60,032 nt of DNA from Gammaproteobacteria bacterium (GTDB lineage Bacteria; Pseudomonadota; Gammaproteobacteria; Coxiellales; Coxiellaceae). The notes under the pieces were generated by a model that saw nothing but the letters and a program-made list of their open reading frames with translations, ran no database searches and had not been told where the DNA came from. The stretch is from positions 1-60,032 of the forward strand of contig JAUIDD010000012.1 of the NCBI GenBank assembly GCA_030429175.1, given 5' to 3'. Positions 30,194 to 39,293 of the stretch are shown here, one piece after another; the first letter of the stretch is position 1, and every line of letters begins with the position of its first letter. Both the position numbers and the translations under genes were made by a program.

Positions 30194-30890
30194 CACCACG
30201 CGTGTCACGCTTGAGCCAGTATTTGTATTACATAGTCGGCCTTATCGTAATAGTAGTTTAATTGTTGAGTTATTTAGTATGCGTCATGGGCGTATTGCTG
30301 CCCTTGCGCGTAGTGCACGTGGGCCACGCTCGCGTTATCAAGGTCGCTTGCAGTTGTTTTCGCCGCTATTAGTTTCTTGGTCTGGGCGTAGCGATCTTAA
30401 AAGCCTCAATCAAATGGAACCACAAGGACAGAGTTATTTGCTTGAAGGTAATGCGCTATTATGTGCGTTTTATTTAAATGAGCTATTACTTAAGCTATTG
30501 CGTCATGAAGACCCCTATCTCGAACTGTATCAACGCTATCAAACTATTTTGGGGTTGCTTGAATCAGAACGGCAATTTGAGCCGAGCTTACGCTACTTTG
30601 AAAAGCAATTGCTGCAAGACATTGGTTATGGATTGCCGTTAAAGTGTGATGTCGCAACAGGACAAGATATTATTGAAGACTGTTTTTATCGTTATATAAT
30701 TGAGCGCGGTTTTGTGGCAAGTGAACCGAGTGATGATGTATTTGTTTTCCCAGGCAACATGCTTAAAAAATTAGCCCAAGAGACATTAACAACAGAAGAT
30801 GAGTTACGTTTTGCTAAACGTCTTATGCGCATGGCACTCTCTTGTCATTTGGGTAATAAACCATTGCACAGCCGGAAATTAATGATTTAA
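30186..30890 (+). CDS. recO: DNA repair protein RecO
   Basis: Acts with RecF and RecR to load RecA on SSB-coated gaps. The N-terminal OB-fold region (FVLHSRPYRNSSLIVELFS) and the helical middle with L-CAFYLNELLLKLL are typical. Zinc-binding cysteines are not evident, as in other gammaproteobacterial RecO proteins. It starts 8 bases inside era and ends the core operon; an accessory operon begins 55 bases later. Confidence 0.93.
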   Translation: MTNTTRVTLEPVFVLHSRPYRNSSLIVELFSMRHGRIAALARSARGPRSRYQGRLQLFSPLLVSWSGRSDLKSLNQMEPQGQSYLLEGNALLCAFYLNELLLKLLRHEDPYLELYQRYQTILGLLESERQFEPSLRYFEKQLLQDIGYGLPLKCDVATGQDIIEDCFYRYIIERGFVASEPSDDVFVFPGNMLKKLAQETLTTEDELRFAKRLMRMALSCHLGNKPLHSRKLMI

Positions 30891-30954
30891 TTTTTTGACG
30901 CATATATTTTTTTCTGGCATTATTTATCGATCTTAAATCTCAAGGATGATAATT

Positions 30955-31224
30955 ATGTTAAACCCACAAGATGATGAAGCACCTAAACGCCCTATGGAAA
31001 CAAGGGAAATACAAGAACCACTCCGTTGGTTAGGAGCTGTAGGTAAACAGCAAAGTCAAAACAAAACCCCACCAGCTGCGGAAGAGCAAAGGCTCACAGG
31101 CGAGCATTGTGAAGGTTTGGAAGGGCTTGGACGTCGTTCTTGTCTGGTTTTTAAAAATGGTCATGATACTGCTGCTGTAAAAACAACAGGTTCAAATATT
31201 AACGTGGCAAAATCAAGTATATGA
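30955..31224 (+). CDS. Small hydrophilic protein of unknown function, first gene of the F-box operon
   Basis: An 89-residue charged, Gly/Gln/Thr-rich protein with no signal or membrane segment and no family I recognise. I prefer the ATG at 30955 over the one at 30946 because the aagg ribosome site lies directly next to the upstream ATG and at a proper distance from the downstream one. Its TGA overlaps the ATG of the F-box gene (ATGA), so the two are translated together. Confidence 0.6.
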   Translation: MLNPQDDEAPKRPMETREIQEPLRWLGAVGKQQSQNKTPPAAEEQRLTGEHCEGLEGLGRRSCLVFKNGHDTAAVKTTGSNINVAKSSI

Positions 31225-31574
31225 AAAAAAAACGAGTCGAATCAGAGTTACCAATTGCAAAGCATACGAACAATATGCCTTTTAAAAAGCCGTTGAAAAT
31301 ATTACCTGAAGATATGTGGTTTTATATTCTTTCATTTTTAAACACATCTGATTTAGTAGCAGTAAAACAAGTAAGCCGTTTTTTCCATATGTTAGTGCTA
31401 CAGAACCCTTTTGCCCAAATGCTAGAAGAATTTTATCTGGGGGTGACATTATTGAAACATGCTAACACCCCATTTTATGCGCGCGCTTATAGCACCAATC
31501 CGGATATTCAGAAGCAGCTTAAAAGGGCGCAGTCGGAACAAAATGAATTTAAATTTACGATAACCCCTCAATAA
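31221..31574 (+). CDS. F-box domain protein (eukaryotic-like, candidate effector)
   Basis: A 117-residue protein with an F-box at about 25-60: the core reads ILPEDMWFYILSFLNTSDL then VKQVSRFF, matching the eukaryotic LPxDxxxxILSFLxxxDLxxxxxVSRxF pattern. In eukaryotes the F-box binds Skp1 and links a target to an SCF ubiquitin ligase; Legionella and relatives inject F-box proteins to use this host machinery. There is no substrate-binding domain of known type behind it, only about 55 residues. The C-terminal segment (87-112) shares a motif, ARAxSTNPxxQxQLK, with the next gene's product. Secretion is inferred, not shown. Confidence 0.8.
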   Translation: MKKKRVESELPIAKHTNNMPFKKPLKILPEDMWFYILSFLNTSDLVAVKQVSRFFHMLVLQNPFAQMLEEFYLGVTLLKHANTPFYARAYSTNPDIQKQLKRAQSEQNEFKFTITPQ

Positions 31575-31592
31575 ACTTAGGAGACTGACTCT

Positions 31593-31790
31593 ATGAGAGA
31601 TAAAAATAAGCAGAAGCAACCAGGCTTATTTGCTGATGAGAAACAAAATACGCCAACAACAACAACAGATGAAGAATTATTATCGTCACTTGAGCAACCA
31701 CATATTGCGAGAGCATTGAGCACAAATCCTGAGGTACAAGAACAGTTAAAAGCTCTTAGGGAAAAAAATTCTAGATTTAAACCAACTTAA
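31593..31790 (+). CDS. Small protein sharing its C-terminal motif with the F-box protein
   Basis: A 65-residue hydrophilic protein with a Thr-rich linker (residues 20-25) and no F-box. Residues 38-63 (ARALSTNPEVQEQLK and on to NSRFK) are clearly homologous to the C-terminus of the F-box protein. An aggag ribosome site lies before the ATG, 18 bases after the F-box gene. It could be a degraded paralogue or a partner that carries the same recognition or export tail. An intrinsic terminator follows. Confidence 0.65.
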   Translation: MRDKNKQKQPGLFADEKQNTPTTTTDEELLSSLEQPHIARALSTNPEVQEQLKALREKNSRFKPT

Positions 31791-31858
31791 TAAAGAAATC
31801 CAAATAAATATAATGGAATGATATTTTTAGATCCGACAAGTATGTCATCGGCAGCAAT

Positions 31859-31890
31859 AAAGGCGTTTTTTGCGCCTTTTATTTGTTTGT
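31859..31890 (+). terminator. Intrinsic terminator of the F-box operon
   Basis: A perfect 7-bp stem (aaaggcg/cgccttt) with a 7-base T-rich loop is followed by a T-rich run (tatttgtttgt), about 70 bases after the last stop codon of the operon. The stem is sound; the T-run is interrupted, so strength is moderate. Confidence 0.7.
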
Positions 31891-31901
31891 CGGTTTTATT
31901 T

Positions 31902-32512
31902 CTACATATCTTGGTTTAAATTATTAAAAAATAAATAATAGCCAGTTTTAAGATAAGTTCTAAAATGTTTTAAAATTTGTGTGATATTGATGTCTGAGAC
32001 AAAATTTGTATGATTTTTTATTAAATCTGCAACGCCAATCAAGGGTATTGTTTTTTTAAGTTGAAACTCTAGGTACTTTCTAAACGATAATCCACCAAGA
32101 TAATACAATGTGACACGGCGTGATAGATCGAATTTGCTATGTATAATATCGATCATGGCGCTGCCGGTAAACAGTATTTTAATTTTCTTATAGATATCTG
32201 CGATGTTTTTTATTTCTTGCTGCCAATTGGAATATTTGTGAATTTCGTCAATACAGAGCAGCGTTGTGTCTGTTTCTTTATACAGATAATCAGCAACATC
32301 TAAAAGAGAATGCTCGAGGAAAAATGGGTTGTCCGCCGATATATAGAGCGCATGCTGTGGGGTAATTTCATTAAGTGTTAAGACCTGGTGAGTAGGTAGG
32401 TGGTTTTACCAATACCCCGAGAACCTAGTATGCCGGTAATAGCATTATCTAGATTAATGGTGCTAAAAACATGTCGATAATAGAAATTATCCGCATCAAA
32501 CTGTTCTAGCAT
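31902..32512 (-). pseudogene. AAA ATPase (AAA_14/DUF4143-type), frameshifted and truncated
   Basis: Reading the minus strand from the ATG at 32512 gives a P-loop, GSRGIGKTT, but that frame stops soon after at a TAA near 32381. The neighbouring frame carries the rest without a break: Walker B LLCIDEIHKY, sensor-type ILFTGSAM, then LGGLSFRKYLEF and HFRTYLKTGYYLFF. These are the landmarks of ATP-binding proteins of the AAA_14 plus DUF4143 type, usually about 400 residues. The frame change falls just after the P-loop, and the protein ends soon after GYYLFF, so the C-terminal half is missing. Two lesions make a dead gene likely. It lies between the F-box operon and lpxH. Confidence 0.8.
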
Positions 32513-32561
32513 AACTCTTTGAATATCAATTAAATATTACATTTTATACCCTAAAAATCAA

Positions 32562-33290
32562 TTACAATTGAGTTTTTTTGAGCTTGATATCATCCGCAGA
32601 CACATAGAGTAGATAGGCGGCGTTATGCCAGGGTCCGAGAACGATGCGTTGGTTGTCGTGAATCTTAGGGCGATGGGTGTGGCCGTGGATCATTAAATCT
32701 ACCTGTGATGTTTGCATTACTTTTTCAACTTCATCAGGGCAGACGTCCATAAGATTTTCATCGGTTACGTGAAAGTGATCCATACTTTTAGATCGCATTT
32801 TTTTAGCGATCTTACGGCGTAGGGTTAAAGGTATGGCGTAGGCTAATGGTTTGAATAAGGGATGGTGGGTTTTGTTGCGAAACTGCTGATATGTATAGTC
32901 GCGCGTACACAGTGTGTCACCATGGAGTAGAATGGTTTTTTTGCCATAGAGGTCGATGATGGTTGGGTCGGGTAATAGTGTGATACCAGTCATTTTTGCA
33001 AAACGTTTGCCAATGAGAAAGTCCCGATTACCACGTATAAAGTAAGTAGGTACATTGCTATTTGAGGTAAATTGTCTGAGTAGTTCGATGATATGGCGAT
33101 TAAAGTCGTTAAGGTCATCATCTCCGATCCATACTTCAAACAGATCCCCCAAAATATATAATGCCTCAGCTTTACGTGCAGGACCATTAAGTATTTGTTC
33201 AAAAGCTTTAGTGATTTCAGGTGTATTGGGATCGAGATGTAAATCAGAGATGAATAAAGTAAATGGCTTTTGTAATTTAGTCTTGGACAT
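32562..33290 (-). CDS. lpxH: UDP-2,3-diacylglucosamine diphosphatase
   Basis: A peripheral-membrane metallo-phosphoesterase that makes lipid X in lipid A synthesis. All metal motifs are visible: SDLHLD, GDLFEVWIGDD, GNRDF, HGDTLC and HGHTHRP. The ATG at 33290 gives the family start; a farther one at 33320 would add ten residues. This ATG lies inside the last codons of cydX (13-base overlap plus stop), so lpxH is probably the last gene of the cyd operon and translated by coupling. Lipid A synthesis implies a normal LPS-bearing envelope. Confidence 0.94.
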   Translation of the reverse strand: MSKTKLQKPFTLFISDLHLDPNTPEITKAFEQILNGPARKAEALYILGDLFEVWIGDDDLNDFNRHIIELLRQFTSNSNVPTYFIRGNRDFLIGKRFAKMTGITLLPDPTIIDLYGKKTILLHGDTLCTRDYTYQQFRNKTHHPLFKPLAYAIPLTLRRKIAKKMRSKSMDHFHVTDENLMDVCPDEVEKVMQTSQVDLMIHGHTHRPKIHDNQRIVLGPWHNAAYLLYVSADDIKLKKTQL

Positions 33291-33378
33291 TATTACGTCC
33301 CAATTCAAACCAGAGCGCATTTAATACTGCAAAACTACATGCCAATCCTAAACCTAATATCCACGCAAAATACCACAT
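33277..33378 (-). CDS. cydX: Cytochrome bd small subunit CydX
   Basis: A 33-residue single-pass inner-membrane protein found by direct reading of the minus strand. It starts MWYFAWILGLGLA, the hallmark of CydX/YbgT proteins, continues with a hydrophobic stretch to ALWFEL and ends with a short polar tail. A perfect aggagg ribosome site lies just before its ATG, and the gene is 9 bases after cydB. CydX stabilises the haem centres of the bd oxidase. It overlaps the start of lpxH. Confidence 0.92.
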   Translation of the reverse strand: MWYFAWILGLGLACSFAVLNALWFELGRNNVQD

Positions 33379-33387
33379 AGAGACCTC

Positions 33388-34524
33388 CTAATATGCTTGA
33401 TCATTATTGGTAATTAACTGTTGGGTTACCTTGCCACGCATTACGCGATAAACCCAGGCAGTATAGGCCAAAATAATTGGTAAGAAAATACAAGCGACGA
33501 TCAGCATTAATTGTAGTGACCATTGGCTAGCAGAAGAATCCCACACGATAATACTTTGCGATGGGTTTGATGAGGATGGCATGATAAATGGAAACATGCT
33601 CACCCCGGTGGTAAGTACTATGCCGATAACACTTAAGCTGCTAAATATAAAAGCTAATTTGCCATTTAATTTTTTAGCGGATAAGCAGGCGATAATCGCG
33701 CCAGCAAAACCAAGTATCGGCGCTATCACAAAATAAGGATAGGTGGTGTAGTTATGCATCCAAGCACCAGCTTCACGTGTGACTGTTTTAGTAAGTGGGT
33801 TAGATGGTGCGGTGAAGCTGGCAATATGTGTTAAGGTATAACCATCAATACTATAAGCGATCCAAAAGCCACCAGCTGCAAACAGTATCAACATAAACAG
33901 TGTTGAAATACGGGCAATTTTAATCGCGCGATTGCGAATCACTGTTTCAGTTTTGGTGGAGAGATAAAAGCCACCGTGCATCACTATCATTGCAGCACTG
34001 GTTAAGCCACATAACAAAGCAAATGGATTAAATAATGCCCAGAAGTTGCCCGTATAATAGTAGCGGAGTGTCGCATCAAAATGAAAAGGCACGCCTTGTA
34101 AAATATTACCCACTGCCACACCGAAGACGATGGCTGACAGTATGCCACAAACGCTTAACATGTAATCCCAGGTGCTACGCCATATGGGGCAGTTAATTTT
34201 GCTACGGTATTTGAAGCCGACGGGACGCATAATAAAAGTGGCTAATAATAATAGAATGGCCAGATAAAATCCTGAGAATGAAGCAGCATACAAATAGGGC
34301 CAGGCCGCGAATAACACACCACCACCCAGGATGATCCATACTTGATTGCCCTCCCAAACAGGAGCAACTGTGTTAATAATGATACGGCGTTCCATATCAT
34401 TTTTTCCGGCTAGTGGAATTAAAGCGGCGGTACCTAAATCAAAACCATCCATCACCGCAAAGCCTGCAAGTACGATACCCATTAACGCCCACCAGATAAT
34501 GCGAAGTATTTCGTAATCAATCAT
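33388..34524 (-). CDS. cydB: Cytochrome bd ubiquinol oxidase subunit II
   Basis: The second large membrane subunit of cytochrome bd, a quinol oxidase used at low oxygen. The 378-residue protein has about nine helices; family blocks at the start (WWALMGIVLAGFAVMDGFDLG) and WEGNQVWIILGGG are clear. The ATG overlaps the end of cydA by four bases, so the subunits are made together. CydX follows. Confidence 0.96.
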   Translation of the reverse strand: MIDYEILRIIWWALMGIVLAGFAVMDGFDLGTAALIPLAGKNDMERRIIINTVAPVWEGNQVWIILGGGVLFAAWPYLYAASFSGFYLAILLLLATFIMRPVGFKYRSKINCPIWRSTWDYMLSVCGILSAIVFGVAVGNILQGVPFHFDATLRYYYTGNFWALFNPFALLCGLTSAAMIVMHGGFYLSTKTETVIRNRAIKIARISTLFMLILFAAGGFWIAYSIDGYTLTHIASFTAPSNPLTKTVTREAGAWMHNYTTYPYFVIAPILGFAGAIIACLSAKKLNGKLAFIFSSLSVIGIVLTTGVSMFPFIMPSSSNPSQSIIVWDSSASQWSLQLMLIVACIFLPIILAYTAWVYRVMRGKVTQQLITNNDQAY

Positions 34525-36080
34525 GCGACAGCTCCTTGCGTTGATTTATCTGTTTTATTTTTGTCGATGCCATCAGGGCCGAGGCGAATATATTTGAGGA
34601 GCAGGTAAATTTCAATGATGGCCAGTCCTGAATATAATACTACAAAGCCTAATAACGAAATCCATAAGTTAGATGTGGTTACCGTTGAGGCGCCGAGGAA
34701 GGTTGGCAGGATGTTTTCAACGACCCAAGGTTGACGACCGTGTTCGGCAACATACCAACCCAGCTCTGCAGCAAGCCAAGGCAGCGGCCAGCTCCAAGCA
34801 GCAATATGTAAGAACCAACGAGATTCAAGTTTACGTTTTGCTGATAGATAAAAGCCTGTGCCAAACAATAAAATAAAAAAGAAGCCACAAGCAACCATTG
34901 CTCTAAACGACCAGAATAGTGTTGCGACGTGTCCAGGTACGGTATCCCAAGCTGCTTGATCGATTTGTGCTGGTGTAGCGTTTCTGGGGTCTGGCGTATA
35001 ACGCTTTAATAATAGTGCTAGGCCAAGATAATGCTGGTTTTTTGCAAGCATGCTACGTGCAGCAGTATTGTTAGGATCTGTTTCGAGTTTTTGCAGTGCA
35101 TCATAAGCCATAATACCTTTAGGGATATCGGCTTTGTTATGCGCGACAATATCTTTAATACCAGGTAGGGCTGTGTCATAAGAGCGTGTTGCCATAAGCC
35201 CAAGTAAATAAGGTAGTTGAACACGATATTTGGTTTGATGTTTGACATCATCGGGTATACCAATAACATTAAAGGATGCAGGTGCTGGCTCAGTTTCCCA
35301 CATGCCTTCGATAGCTGCTATTTTCATCTGTTGATGACGATTCGCAATATAACCACTTTCATCGCCGAGCACTACAACCGACAAAGCTGCTGCTAAACCA
35401 AACGATACAGCAACGGTCATTGATCGTTTGGCAAGTTCAACGTTGCGTCCACGTAGTAGATAAAAGGCGCTAATTGCTAATACAAAGATTGCACCAGTAA
35501 CATAGCCTGCCGAGATAGTATGTACAAATTTCGCTTGTGCTACTGGGTTAAATAAAATTTCACTAAAGCTTTTTACTTCCATACGCATGGTTTGGAAATT
35601 AAATTGTGCACCGACAGGATTTTGCATCCAGCCGTTAGCAACTAAAATCCACAAGGCTGAGAGGCTTGAACCTAGAGCAACCAGCCAGGTCACAACTAAG
35701 TGCTGCAGCTTGGATAAGCGATCCCAACCAAAGAAAAATAACCCCACAAAAGTGGCTTCTAGAAAAAAAGCCATAAACCCTTCGATCGCCAACGGTGTAC
35801 CGAAGATATCACCGACGTATTGAGCGTAATAAGCCCAGTTAGTACCAAACTGAAATTCCATGGTAATACCCGTCGCAACACCCATTGCAAAGTTAATCCC
35901 AAATAAAATACCCCAGAATTTTGTCATTTGTTTCCAAATGTCACGTCCAGTCATTACATAAACCGTTTCCATGATGCCGAGTAACACCGACAATCCTAGC
36001 GTTAAGGGGACGAAGATAAAGTGATACATCGCAGTTAAAGCAAATTGCCAGCGTGCTAATAAAACGGCTTCAGTGACCAT
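34521..36080 (-). CDS. cydA: Cytochrome bd ubiquinol oxidase subunit I
   Basis: Carries the haems and the quinol site of cytochrome bd. The N-terminal block LARWQFALTAMYHFIFVPLTLG contains the His that binds the active-site haem, and GRQPW is present in the second half. At 519 residues it has the long quinol loop type seen in E. coli CydA. A ribosome site (aaaaagg) precedes the ATG. It follows the small gene cydP on the minus strand. Confidence 0.96.
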   Translation of the reverse strand: MVTEAVLLARWQFALTAMYHFIFVPLTLGLSVLLGIMETVYVMTGRDIWKQMTKFWGILFGINFAMGVATGITMEFQFGTNWAYYAQYVGDIFGTPLAIEGFMAFFLEATFVGLFFFGWDRLSKLQHLVVTWLVALGSSLSALWILVANGWMQNPVGAQFNFQTMRMEVKSFSEILFNPVAQAKFVHTISAGYVTGAIFVLAISAFYLLRGRNVELAKRSMTVAVSFGLAAALSVVVLGDESGYIANRHQQMKIAAIEGMWETEPAPASFNVIGIPDDVKHQTKYRVQLPYLLGLMATRSYDTALPGIKDIVAHNKADIPKGIMAYDALQKLETDPNNTAARSMLAKNQHYLGLALLLKRYTPDPRNATPAQIDQAAWDTVPGHVATLFWSFRAMVACGFFFILLFGTGFYLSAKRKLESRWFLHIAAWSWPLPWLAAELGWYVAEHGRQPWVVENILPTFLGASTVTTSNLWISLLGFVVLYSGLAIIEIYLLLKYIRLGPDGIDKNKTDKSTQGAVA

Positions 36081-36094
36081 ATAGATGACCTTTT

Positions 36095-36232
36095 TTATTT
36101 GTATATGTGTTGATAGAGCACTTGGGGTTTTTCAGATGACGTTAAAGGATGTGCAAAACACAACCACCAAATACCTCCTAACAAAACGAGTTTGAATAAC
36201 AACGCAAAGCTAAGTTCTTTTTTTAGTCTCAT
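36095..36232 (-). CDS. cydP: Cytochrome oxidase small subunit CydP (putative)
   Basis: A 45-residue protein read directly from the minus strand just before cydA. It has a charged start (MRLKKEL), one membrane helix (about 8-27, ending IWWLCFAHP) and a polar tail. This pattern matches the CydP small proteins that sit beside cydAB in many gammaproteobacteria. An aggggaa ribosome site lies before the ATG, and cydA starts 14 bases after its stop. Its contribution to the oxidase is less well established than that of CydX. Confidence 0.75.
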   Translation of the reverse strand: MRLKKELSFALLFKLVLLGGIWWLCFAHPLTSSEKPQVLYQHIYK

Positions 36233-36257
36233 CGTATGTTCCCCTGATTGCGCCCAC

Positions 36258-36284
36258 ATTATACATCGATGAACTGGGTGTGAA
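36258..36284 (-). promoter_or_regulatory. Candidate sigma-70 promoter of the cyd-lpxH operon
   Basis: On the minus strand a perfect -10 hexamer TATAAT (36258-36263) lies 26 bases before the cydP ATG. A good -35, TTCACA (36279-36284), sits 15 bases upstream of it, shorter than the optimal 17. No clear Fnr or ArcA box was seen, although such control is usual for cyd genes. Confidence 0.4.
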
Positions 36285-36408
36285 TAGTAGATTGTGATGC
36301 TTTGTTGTACATTATTACAATTTAATAAGCTCTCTAAGCTTGTATAAAATTGGCCTGTTTTAACCTAAAAATTACAGTTAGATCAGTGAATCTGATAACC
36401 TATTATAT

Positions 36409-36435
36409 TTGACCACCTTTATGAAGCGATATAAT
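36409..36435 (+). promoter_or_regulatory. Candidate sigma-70 promoter of gltX
   Basis: TTGACC (36409-36414) and TATAAT (36430-36435) are separated by 15 bases, 31 bases before the gltX ATG. Both hexamers are close to consensus; the spacing is short, so strength is uncertain. The region between this and the divergent cyd promoter holds no gene. Confidence 0.4.
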
Positions 36436-36465
36436 ATGGCTGTTTTAATTTAGGCGGTATATACC

Positions 36466-37887
36466 ATGTCAGATTCTGCTCATGACGTTAAGACACGTTT
36501 TTGTCCTAGTCCAACCGGGCTTATTCACCTTGGAAACGCACGAACTGCACTTTTTAGCGCTTTATTTGCTAAAAAAATGAATGGCACTTTTCTATTGAGG
36601 ATCGAGGATACTGATCGTGAGCGCTCTAAAGAAAGTTATACTGAAATTTTAATGCAGGATCTAAGATGGCTACATTTGCGTTGGCAAGAAGGTCCTGAGC
36701 ATGATGGTGGTCATGGACCTTATTATCAGTCCAAGCGTCAGGAGATTTATAATGACTACTATGAACGCCTTGAAACTGCGGGTATGGCTTATCCGTGTTT
36801 CTGTAGTGAAGATGAATTAGCGCTGTCACGTAAGATCCAACGTGCTAGTGGTAAGCCACCGCGATATGTCGGTACCTGTCGTGATCTTTCAGCGGATACG
36901 ATTCAAGAAAAATTAGATCGTGGCTTACAGCCCACGTTACGATTTAAAGTATTAGATGATGATGTGATTAGCTATGAAGATTTTGTGCGTGGCCCGCAAA
37001 AATTTAATAGTGATGATATCGGTGACTTTATTATTCGTCGTGCTAACGGCACCTCTCCTTTTATGTTTTGTAATGCGATTGATGATGCATTAATGGAAGT
37101 GACCCATGTGATGCGTGGAGAAGATCATATTACCAATACCCCGCGTCAATTATTGATTTTGCAAGCATTAGGTTTAACTGCACCACAATACGGTCACATT
37201 TCATTAATTACCGCGGATGATGGTAGTCCACTATCGAAGCGTAATGGTAGTCGCAGCATCGAAGAGTTGCGCTTAGAAGGGTATTTGTTTGAAGCAGTTA
37301 TTAATTATCTCGCGCGTCTGGGTCACTATTATGGCCATGATGAACTACTGAGTTTGGATCAACTTGCTGAACAATTTACACTTGAAGGGTTATCAAAGTC
37401 ACCTGCTAAGTTTAATTTACAACAACTCAATTATTGGCAAAAGCAAGCGATTGCTGCAATTGAATCAAACTTATTATGGGATTGGCTGCAGCGAGAAGAT
37501 CAGCAGTTAGTACCAGAGGCACATCGTGATCAGTTTTTAGAATTAATTAAACCGAATATTCAACATCCGAGTGATTTAAAACATTGGGTACAAGTAGTAT
37601 TTGGTACACTACCTACATTAGATGAAGCCTGTCAGACAATTTTAGCTGAAGCGGGTGAAGCATATTTTGATGCTGCACTCGATGCGGTTGCCCAGTTTGA
37701 TCGAGACTTTAAAAAAATTACCACACATATTGCCAATACGGCTGGGGTGAAAGGTAAACAGTTATACCAACCCTTGCGTGTCGCACTTACTAGCGAATTG
37801 CACGGACCGGAGTTAGCACAGGTATTACTGATGATGGAATTGGATGAAATTAAGCAGCGTTTATCCGACGCTAGAAAAGTGAATTAG
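36466..37887 (+). CDS. gltX: Glutamate-tRNA ligase
   Basis: Charges tRNA with glutamate in the cytoplasm. The class I HIGH-type motif is HLGN at residues 21-24 after PSPTG, the RIEDTD block follows, and the KMSKS-type loop reads PLSKRNG. Cysteines in [10 protein letters not shown] and GTCRD fit the zinc-binding insert found in some GluRS proteins. With gatCAB also in the window, the enzyme may be non-discriminating and also charge tRNA-Gln, but that depends on whether glnS exists elsewhere. cysS follows 8 bases downstream. Confidence 0.95.
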   Translation: MSDSAHDVKTRFCPSPTGLIHLGNARTALFSALFAKKMNGTFLLRIEDTDRERSKESYTEILMQDLRWLHLRWQEGPEHDGGHGPYYQSKRQEIYNDYYERLETAGMAYPCFCSEDELALSRKIQRASGKPPRYVGTCRDLSADTIQEKLDRGLQPTLRFKVLDDDVISYEDFVRGPQKFNSDDIGDFIIRRANGTSPFMFCNAIDDALMEVTHVMRGEDHITNTPRQLLILQALGLTAPQYGHISLITADDGSPLSKRNGSRSIEELRLEGYLFEAVINYLARLGHYYGHDELLSLDQLAEQFTLEGLSKSPAKFNLQQLNYWQKQAIAAIESNLLWDWLQREDQQLVPEAHRDQFLELIKPNIQHPSDLKHWVQVVFGTLPTLDEACQTILAEAGEAYFDAALDAVAQFDRDFKKITTHIANTAGVKGKQLYQPLRVALTSELHGPELAQVLLMMELDEIKQRLSDARKVN

Positions 37888-37895
37888 AGAGTATT

Positions 37896-39272
37896 ATGCT
37901 AAAAATATTTAACAGTCTTAGCAAAAAAAAAGAAGTGTTTAAGCCGATCAAAGAGGGGCATATTAGTTTATATGTGTGTGGTAATACGGTTTATGATTAT
38001 TGTCACATTGGCCATGGTCGCTCGATGATTTTATTCGATGTGATCGTACGTTATCTGCGTTCACGTGGTTGGGATGTCACTCATGTGCGTAATATCACCG
38101 ACATCGATGATAAAATTATTAAGCGTGCGAATGAAAATAATGAAAGCTGTGAGGAATTAACGACGCGTTTTATTGCTGCGCAGCGTGATGATGAGCGTGC
38201 GTTAAATCTCTTAACACCAAATGCAGAGCCGCAAGCGACGCAATACGTGCCTCAAATTATTGCGTTAATTGAGCGTATTATCGAGCGTGATCATGCTTAT
38301 GTGGCAGACGATGGTGATGTCTATTTTGATGTGCGCAGCTTTAAAGAATATGGCAAGTTATCACACCGTGATATCGACGCGCTGCATAGTGGTGTGCGTA
38401 TCGAAGTAGGAGATGCCAAGCGTGATCCACTTGATTTTGTGTTATGGAAATCAGCCAAGCCTGGAGAGCCTACGTGGGATTCACCTTGGGGCCCTGGGCG
38501 TCCCGGGTGGCATATTGAATGTTCGGCGATGTCGACAGGGCTTTTGGGTCAACCATTTGATATTCACGGTGGTGGTCTTGATTTAAAGTTTCCCCATCAT
38601 GAAAATGAACTGACCCAATCAGAAAGCGCATGTGATGTGCAGTTTGCTAATTGGTGGATGCATATCGGTCTTTTGCAAATTAATGATGAGAAGATGTCAA
38701 AGTCACTCAATAACTTTATCACGATCAAAGAAGCGTTGAGCGATCACCATCCTGAAGTGATTCGTTATTTTATGATGTCGGGGCATTATCGCAGCCCGGT
38801 GAATTATACCAAAAAAAGCCTAGGTCAGATTCGTCAAGGTTTAGAGCGTTTATATGCAGCGATCGATGGTTTGCCACAGGCCACAGTTGAGATGGTTGAC
38901 TATGAAGCACGTTTTCATGGGGCAATGGAAGATGACTTTAATACCCCTGTGGCTTTGGCAGTGTTGTTCGATATGACGCGTGAGATTAATCGTCATAAAG
39001 AAGCCAATGAGCTAGATCAAGCAGCAAGTTTGGCTGCAGGACTCAAGCAGCTTGCTAACACACTTGGTATTTTAAATGATGTTCCGAGTGATTTTCTTAA
39101 AGCAGGCAGTACTGATATCGATGTAGTACGGGTAGAAGCGCTTATCGCTGAGCGTAATGTGGCGCGTGATAGCAAAGACTGGGCTCGAGCTGATGAAATA
39201 CGCGATGAGCTGGCAGCAATGCAGGTGACTATTTTGGATAATAAAGATGGAACGACCTGGCGGGCAAATTGA
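37896..39272 (+). CDS. cysS: Cysteine-tRNA ligase
   Basis: Charges tRNA-Cys. The HIGH motif is HIGH at residues 37-40, KMSKS is intact in [11 protein letters not shown], and zinc ligands are visible in VCGNTVYD, in the Cys of IECSAM and in KFPHHENE. Length 458 is standard. It follows gltX closely and probably shares its transcript. Confidence 0.97.
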   Translation: MLKIFNSLSKKKEVFKPIKEGHISLYVCGNTVYDYCHIGHGRSMILFDVIVRYLRSRGWDVTHVRNITDIDDKIIKRANENNESCEELTTRFIAAQRDDERALNLLTPNAEPQATQYVPQIIALIERIIERDHAYVADDGDVYFDVRSFKEYGKLSHRDIDALHSGVRIEVGDAKRDPLDFVLWKSAKPGEPTWDSPWGPGRPGWHIECSAMSTGLLGQPFDIHGGGLDLKFPHHENELTQSESACDVQFANWWMHIGLLQINDEKMSKSLNNFITIKEALSDHHPEVIRYFMMSGHYRSPVNYTKKSLGQIRQGLERLYAAIDGLPQATVEMVDYEARFHGAMEDDFNTPVALAVLFDMTREINRHKEANELDQAASLAAGLKQLANTLGILNDVPSDFLKAGSTDIDVVRVEALIAERNVARDSKDWARADEIRDELAAMQVTILDNKDGTTWRAN

Positions 39273-39293
39273 TAAATCGATATACTGTTACGT

